Shown here piece by piece: positions 5,039 through 6,773 of a DNA stretch of 6,773 nt. Numbering within the stretch: position 1 is the first letter of the stretch; each line of letters starts with the position of its first letter. The notes under the pieces are model-generated. The model saw only the letters and a program-made list of their open reading frames with translations, made no database searches and was not told the DNA's origin. The translations under genes and the position numbers were made by a program. Origin of the DNA: Arthrobacter sp. (GTDB taxonomy: Bacteria; Actinomycetota; Actinomycetes; Actinomycetales; Micrococcaceae); assembly GCA_025464925.1 (NCBI GenBank), contig JAODMS010000176.1:1-6773 (forward strand). The letters run 5' to 3'.

Positions 5039-6009
5039 GCCGCACCATCCCGGCCGGACGCCGACGTCCGGCCGCGGCACCGTCGCCGCAACGAAGAATT
5101 TCCTTTTCGCTCCGCATCAAAAAAATTCTTCGGGCCTGGCAGTTATACGTATTACTAGCTCCCGCCGTCGTCTACATCGTGGTCTTCAAGTACTGGCCCA
5201 TGTACGGGGTGCAGATAGCCTTCAAGAACTACAACCCCGTCGACGGCTTCACCGACAGCCCGTGGGCCGGCTTGACGCACTTTATCCGCTTCGTGAACTC
5301 CTACCAGTTCGGCCAGGTCGTCGGAAACACTTTGTGGATCGCCGTCCTGGGTCTGCTGTTGGCCTTTCCGATCCCGATCATCCTGGCGCTGCTGGTCAAC
5401 CAGCTCCAGAGCGAGAAGTTCAAGAAGTTCACCCAGACGGTGCTCTATTCGCCGGCGTTTATCTCCACCGTCGTGGTGGTGGGCATCATGTTTGTGGTCC
5501 TCTCCCCGCGGTCTGGTCTGGTGAACAACGCGATCCAATTGGCCGGCGGCGAGCCGATCTTTTTCATGGGATCGGCGGAATGGTTCCGGCCCATCTATGT
5601 CATCTCGGATGTCTGGCAAAACGCCGGTTTCTCCATGATTGTGTATCTGGCGGCCCTGGCCGGTATTGATCCGGCGCTTCACGACGCGGCCAAGGTCGAT
5701 GGTGCCTCAAAGCTCCAGCGCATCCGGCACATCGACCTGCCGGGCATCATGCCGGTCATCACGGTGCTGTTCATTCTGGCCATCGGCAACCTGCTCAACG
5801 TCGGTTTCGAGAAGGCACTGCTGATGCAGACCCCGCTGAATCTCTCGACGTCGGAGATCATCCAGACCTACGTCTACCACGCGGGTCTTCAGCAGGCCCA
5901 GTTCAGCTACTCGGCCGCCATCGGCCTGTTCAACTCCGTCCTCAACCTGGCGCTGCTGCTTTTCTTCAACACGGTGGCGCGCCGGGCCAACCAAGCGACC
6001 CTGTGGTGA
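5035..6009 (+). CDS. Carbohydrate ABC transporter permease, LplB type
   Basis: This 324-residue membrane protein is one of two channel subunits of a CUT1-class sugar importer. It has an arginine-rich cytoplasmic N-terminus (1-34), a first membrane segment (QLYVLLAPAVVYIVVF, 36-51) followed by the LplB-family hallmark KYWPMYGVQIAFKNYNP (52-68), five further helices, and the EAA loop that docks with the ATPase (DAAKVDGASKLQRIRHIDLP, 217-236). LplB/YtcP-type systems usually import oligosaccharides, often uronate-containing or plant-polysaccharide fragments; the substrate here is unknown. The ATG at 5035 overlaps the LacI stop and has CGGAGA five bases upstream. The first 41 codons are odd: two perfect 10-bp inverted repeats, a locally low GC content (about 40% over 5091-5160) with TTA and CTA codons, and an operator-like site. 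No ATPase gene is present; such systems commonly share one encoded elsewhere. Confidence 0.93.
   Translation: MSRTIPAGRRRPAAAPSPQRRISFSLRIKKILRAWQLYVLLAPAVVYIVVFKYWPMYGVQIAFKNYNPVDGFTDSPWAGLTHFIRFVNSYQFGQVVGNTLWIAVLGLLLAFPIPIILALLVNQLQSEKFKKFTQTVLYSPAFISTVVVVGIMFVVLSPRSGLVNNAIQLAGGEPIFFMGSAEWFRPIYVISDVWQNAGFSMIVYLAALAGIDPALHDAAKVDGASKLQRIRHIDLPGIMPVITVLFILAIGNLLNVGFEKALLMQTPLNLSTSEIIQTYVYHAGLQQAQFSYSAAIGLFNSVLNLALLLFFNTVARRANQATLW
5051..5074 (+). promoter_or_regulatory. Strong GC hairpin just inside the permease gene
   Basis: CGGCCGGACG (5051-5060) and CGTCCGGCCG (5065-5074) form a perfect 10-bp stem with a CCGA loop. It begins 16 bases after the A of the start codon, within the ribosome's initial footprint, and codes for part of the Arg/Ala-rich N-terminal tail. 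A stem this stable near a start codon can reduce initiation unless the upstream gene is being translated through it. That role is inference. Confidence 0.6.
5092..5132 (+). repeat. Perfect 10-bp inverted repeat in the permease 5' coding region
   Basis: CGAAGAATTT (5092-5101) and AAATTCTTCG (5123-5132) are exact reverse complements around a 21-base loop. The repeat covers codons of the basic N-terminal tail and lies between the GC hairpin and the operator-like site. It is AT-rich in a GC-rich genome. There is no T-run behind it, so it is not a standard terminator; it could be a protein-binding dyad or an RNA stem. Confidence 0.55.
5142..5155 (+). promoter_or_regulatory. Second candidate LacI operator, inside the permease gene
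   Basis: GTTATAC (5142-5148) faces GTATTAC (5149-5155), complementary at 6 of 7 positions and centred on CG. It matches the upstream operator at 12 of 14 bases, including an identical GTTATACG. It lies within codons for QLYVLL that use TTA, GTA, TTA and CTA, unusual choices in this GC-rich gene. It may act as an auxiliary operator or a roadblock site about 1.2 kb from the main one. Confidence 0.45.
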
Positions 6010-6016
6010 TGCCGAG

Positions 6017-6773
6017 ATGTCTCTGAAAACCAGCCCCATCAACGTCGAAAACCCGACCAGAACCGTGAGCCCGGGCCGCCCCGGGCCGACGCTCAGGGAC
6101 AAGTACGGCGACCGCGTCTTCAGTATCGCCGCCACGGCCGTGCTGCTGCTGTCCATCCTCGCTGTCGTCTACCCGTTGTACTTCATTGTGATCGCGTCCA
6201 TCAGCGATCCCAACGCGGTCTACGAAGGCAAGGTCTGGCTGTTCCCCTCCGGCGTGACCACGGAGGGTTATCAGCGGATCTTCGCTGACAGCCGGATCTG
6301 GAACGGCCTGGGCAACACCGTCGTCTACACCGTCCTGGGGACCGCCATCAGCGTCACCACGATCCTCTGCGGCGCCTACGCCCTGTCCCGCAAGGACATG
6401 CCGGGCCGCAAGTTCCTGATGCTCCTGTTCGTCATCACCATGTTTTTCGACGGCGGCCTCATCACCAAATACCTGGTCGTCCGGGACCTGGGAATGCTGG
6501 ACACGATCTGGGCCGTCGTGCTCCCCGGCGCGGTGGGGGTATGGAACCTGATCATCGCCCGTTCCTTCTTCGAGCACACCGTTCCGAACGAACTGCGTGA
6601 AGCCGCCCAGATGGACGGGGCCAACGACTTCACCTTCTTCTTCAAGATGGTGCTGCCGCTGTCCAAACCGCTGATCATGCTCATGATCATGGTCCACGTG
6701 GTAGCCCACTGGAACTCGTTCTTCGACGCCCTGATCTTCCTGAACGATGACTCCAAATACCCGCTGCAGCTCG
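6017..6773 (+). CDS. Carbohydrate ABC transporter permease, YtcP type (3' end outside window)
   Basis: The second channel subunit of the importer is present for 252 residues; family members are usually about 290-310, so only the C-terminal part is missing. After a polar N-terminus (1-34) there is a first helix (about 36-60), then a periplasmic loop with WLFPSGVTTEGYQRIF (74-89), the family region MFFDGGLITKYLVVRDLGML (142-161), LPGAVGVWNLIIARSFF (169-185), the ATPase-docking EAA loop EAAQMDGANDFTFFFKMVLP (195-214) and HWNSFFDALIFL (231-242). In YtcP relatives the second region usually reads FNGGLIP; here it is FDGGLIT. The start at 6017 lies seven bases after the first permease's stop, with only a weak ribosome site (CCGAG), so it probably depends on translation of the upstream gene. 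An ATG at 6009 meets a stop after five codons and is rejected. Confidence 0.92.
   Translation, partial: MSLKTSPINVENPTRTVSPGRPGPTLRDKYGDRVFSIAATAVLLLSILAVVYPLYFIVIASISDPNAVYEGKVWLFPSGVTTEGYQRIFADSRIWNGLGNTVVYTVLGTAISVTTILCGAYALSRKDMPGRKFLMLLFVITMFFDGGLITKYLVVRDLGMLDTIWAVVLPGAVGVWNLIIARSFFEHTVPNELREAAQMDGANDFTFFFKMVLPLSKPLIMLMIMVHVVAHWNSFFDALIFLNDDSKYPLQL

Noticed and set aside
5155..5682. Long minus-strand frame (175 codons) opposite the first permease
   Set aside because: Its His/Asp/Gln/Arg-rich composition is typical of the antisense shadow of a GC-rich membrane-protein gene; the plus-strand permease is certain.
5966..6709. Minus-strand frame of 247 codons opposite the second permease
   Set aside because: This is also an antisense shadow: its composition is dominated by D, H, E, Q and G, and it lies over clear YtcP-type coding sequence.
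1..6773. CRISPR array, tRNA or rRNA genes, phage or defence system
   Set aside because: I saw no regularly spaced repeats, cloverleaf-like pattern, rRNA-like sequence, or phage or defence protein motifs on either strand.

Overview
The window reads as chromosome from a high-GC actinomycete, most likely Arthrobacter, Pseudarthrobacter or a close relative in the Micrococcaceae. The evidence is GC-rich third codon positions, strong AGGAGG-type ribosome sites, ATGA/GTGA gene overlaps, and protein sequences typical of that group. This placement comes from sequence character only, not from a database search.

Layout. Positions 1-867 are a decayed region. On the minus strand, a scrap of an IS481-type transposase (about 611-670) abuts a small two-membrane-segment protein gene resembling DUF3592 (612-242), which is broken by a one-base frameshift in a C4 run at 418-421. 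Positions 868-1572 carry an intact SRAP/YedK (HMCES-type) abasic-site shield gene on the plus strand. Positions 1573-1860 hold no intact gene, only a possible minus-strand C-terminal remnant. Positions 1867-3504 are a self-contained two-gene unit: a palindromic operator over a -10 box, a TetR-family regulator, and an EamA/DMT-type membrane transporter whose GTG start overlaps the regulator's stop. Positions 3505-3909 are a long stretch without a convincing gene. From 3910 a carbohydrate-uptake operon begins: promoter, CpG-centred operator, LacI-family repressor, LplB-type ABC permease (ATGA overlap), and a YtcP-type ABC permease that runs off the right edge. The substrate-binding protein and any glycoside hydrolases would be expected to the right, outside the window.

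How the parts work together. The TetR protein probably represses itself and the transporter from the operator at 1867-1886. The LacI protein probably represses itself and the permeases from 3948-3961, just downstream of a TTGACG-N17-TACAGT promoter.

The least expected signal is at the start of the first permease gene. Its first 41 codons hold a perfect 10-bp GC hairpin (5051-5074), a second perfect 10-bp inverted repeat (5092-5132), and a near-copy (12 of 14 bases) of the LacI operator (5142-5155), in a locally AT-rich stretch with rare TTA/CTA codons. This looks like a regulatory module embedded in coding sequence. I saw no wholly new defence or mobile system.
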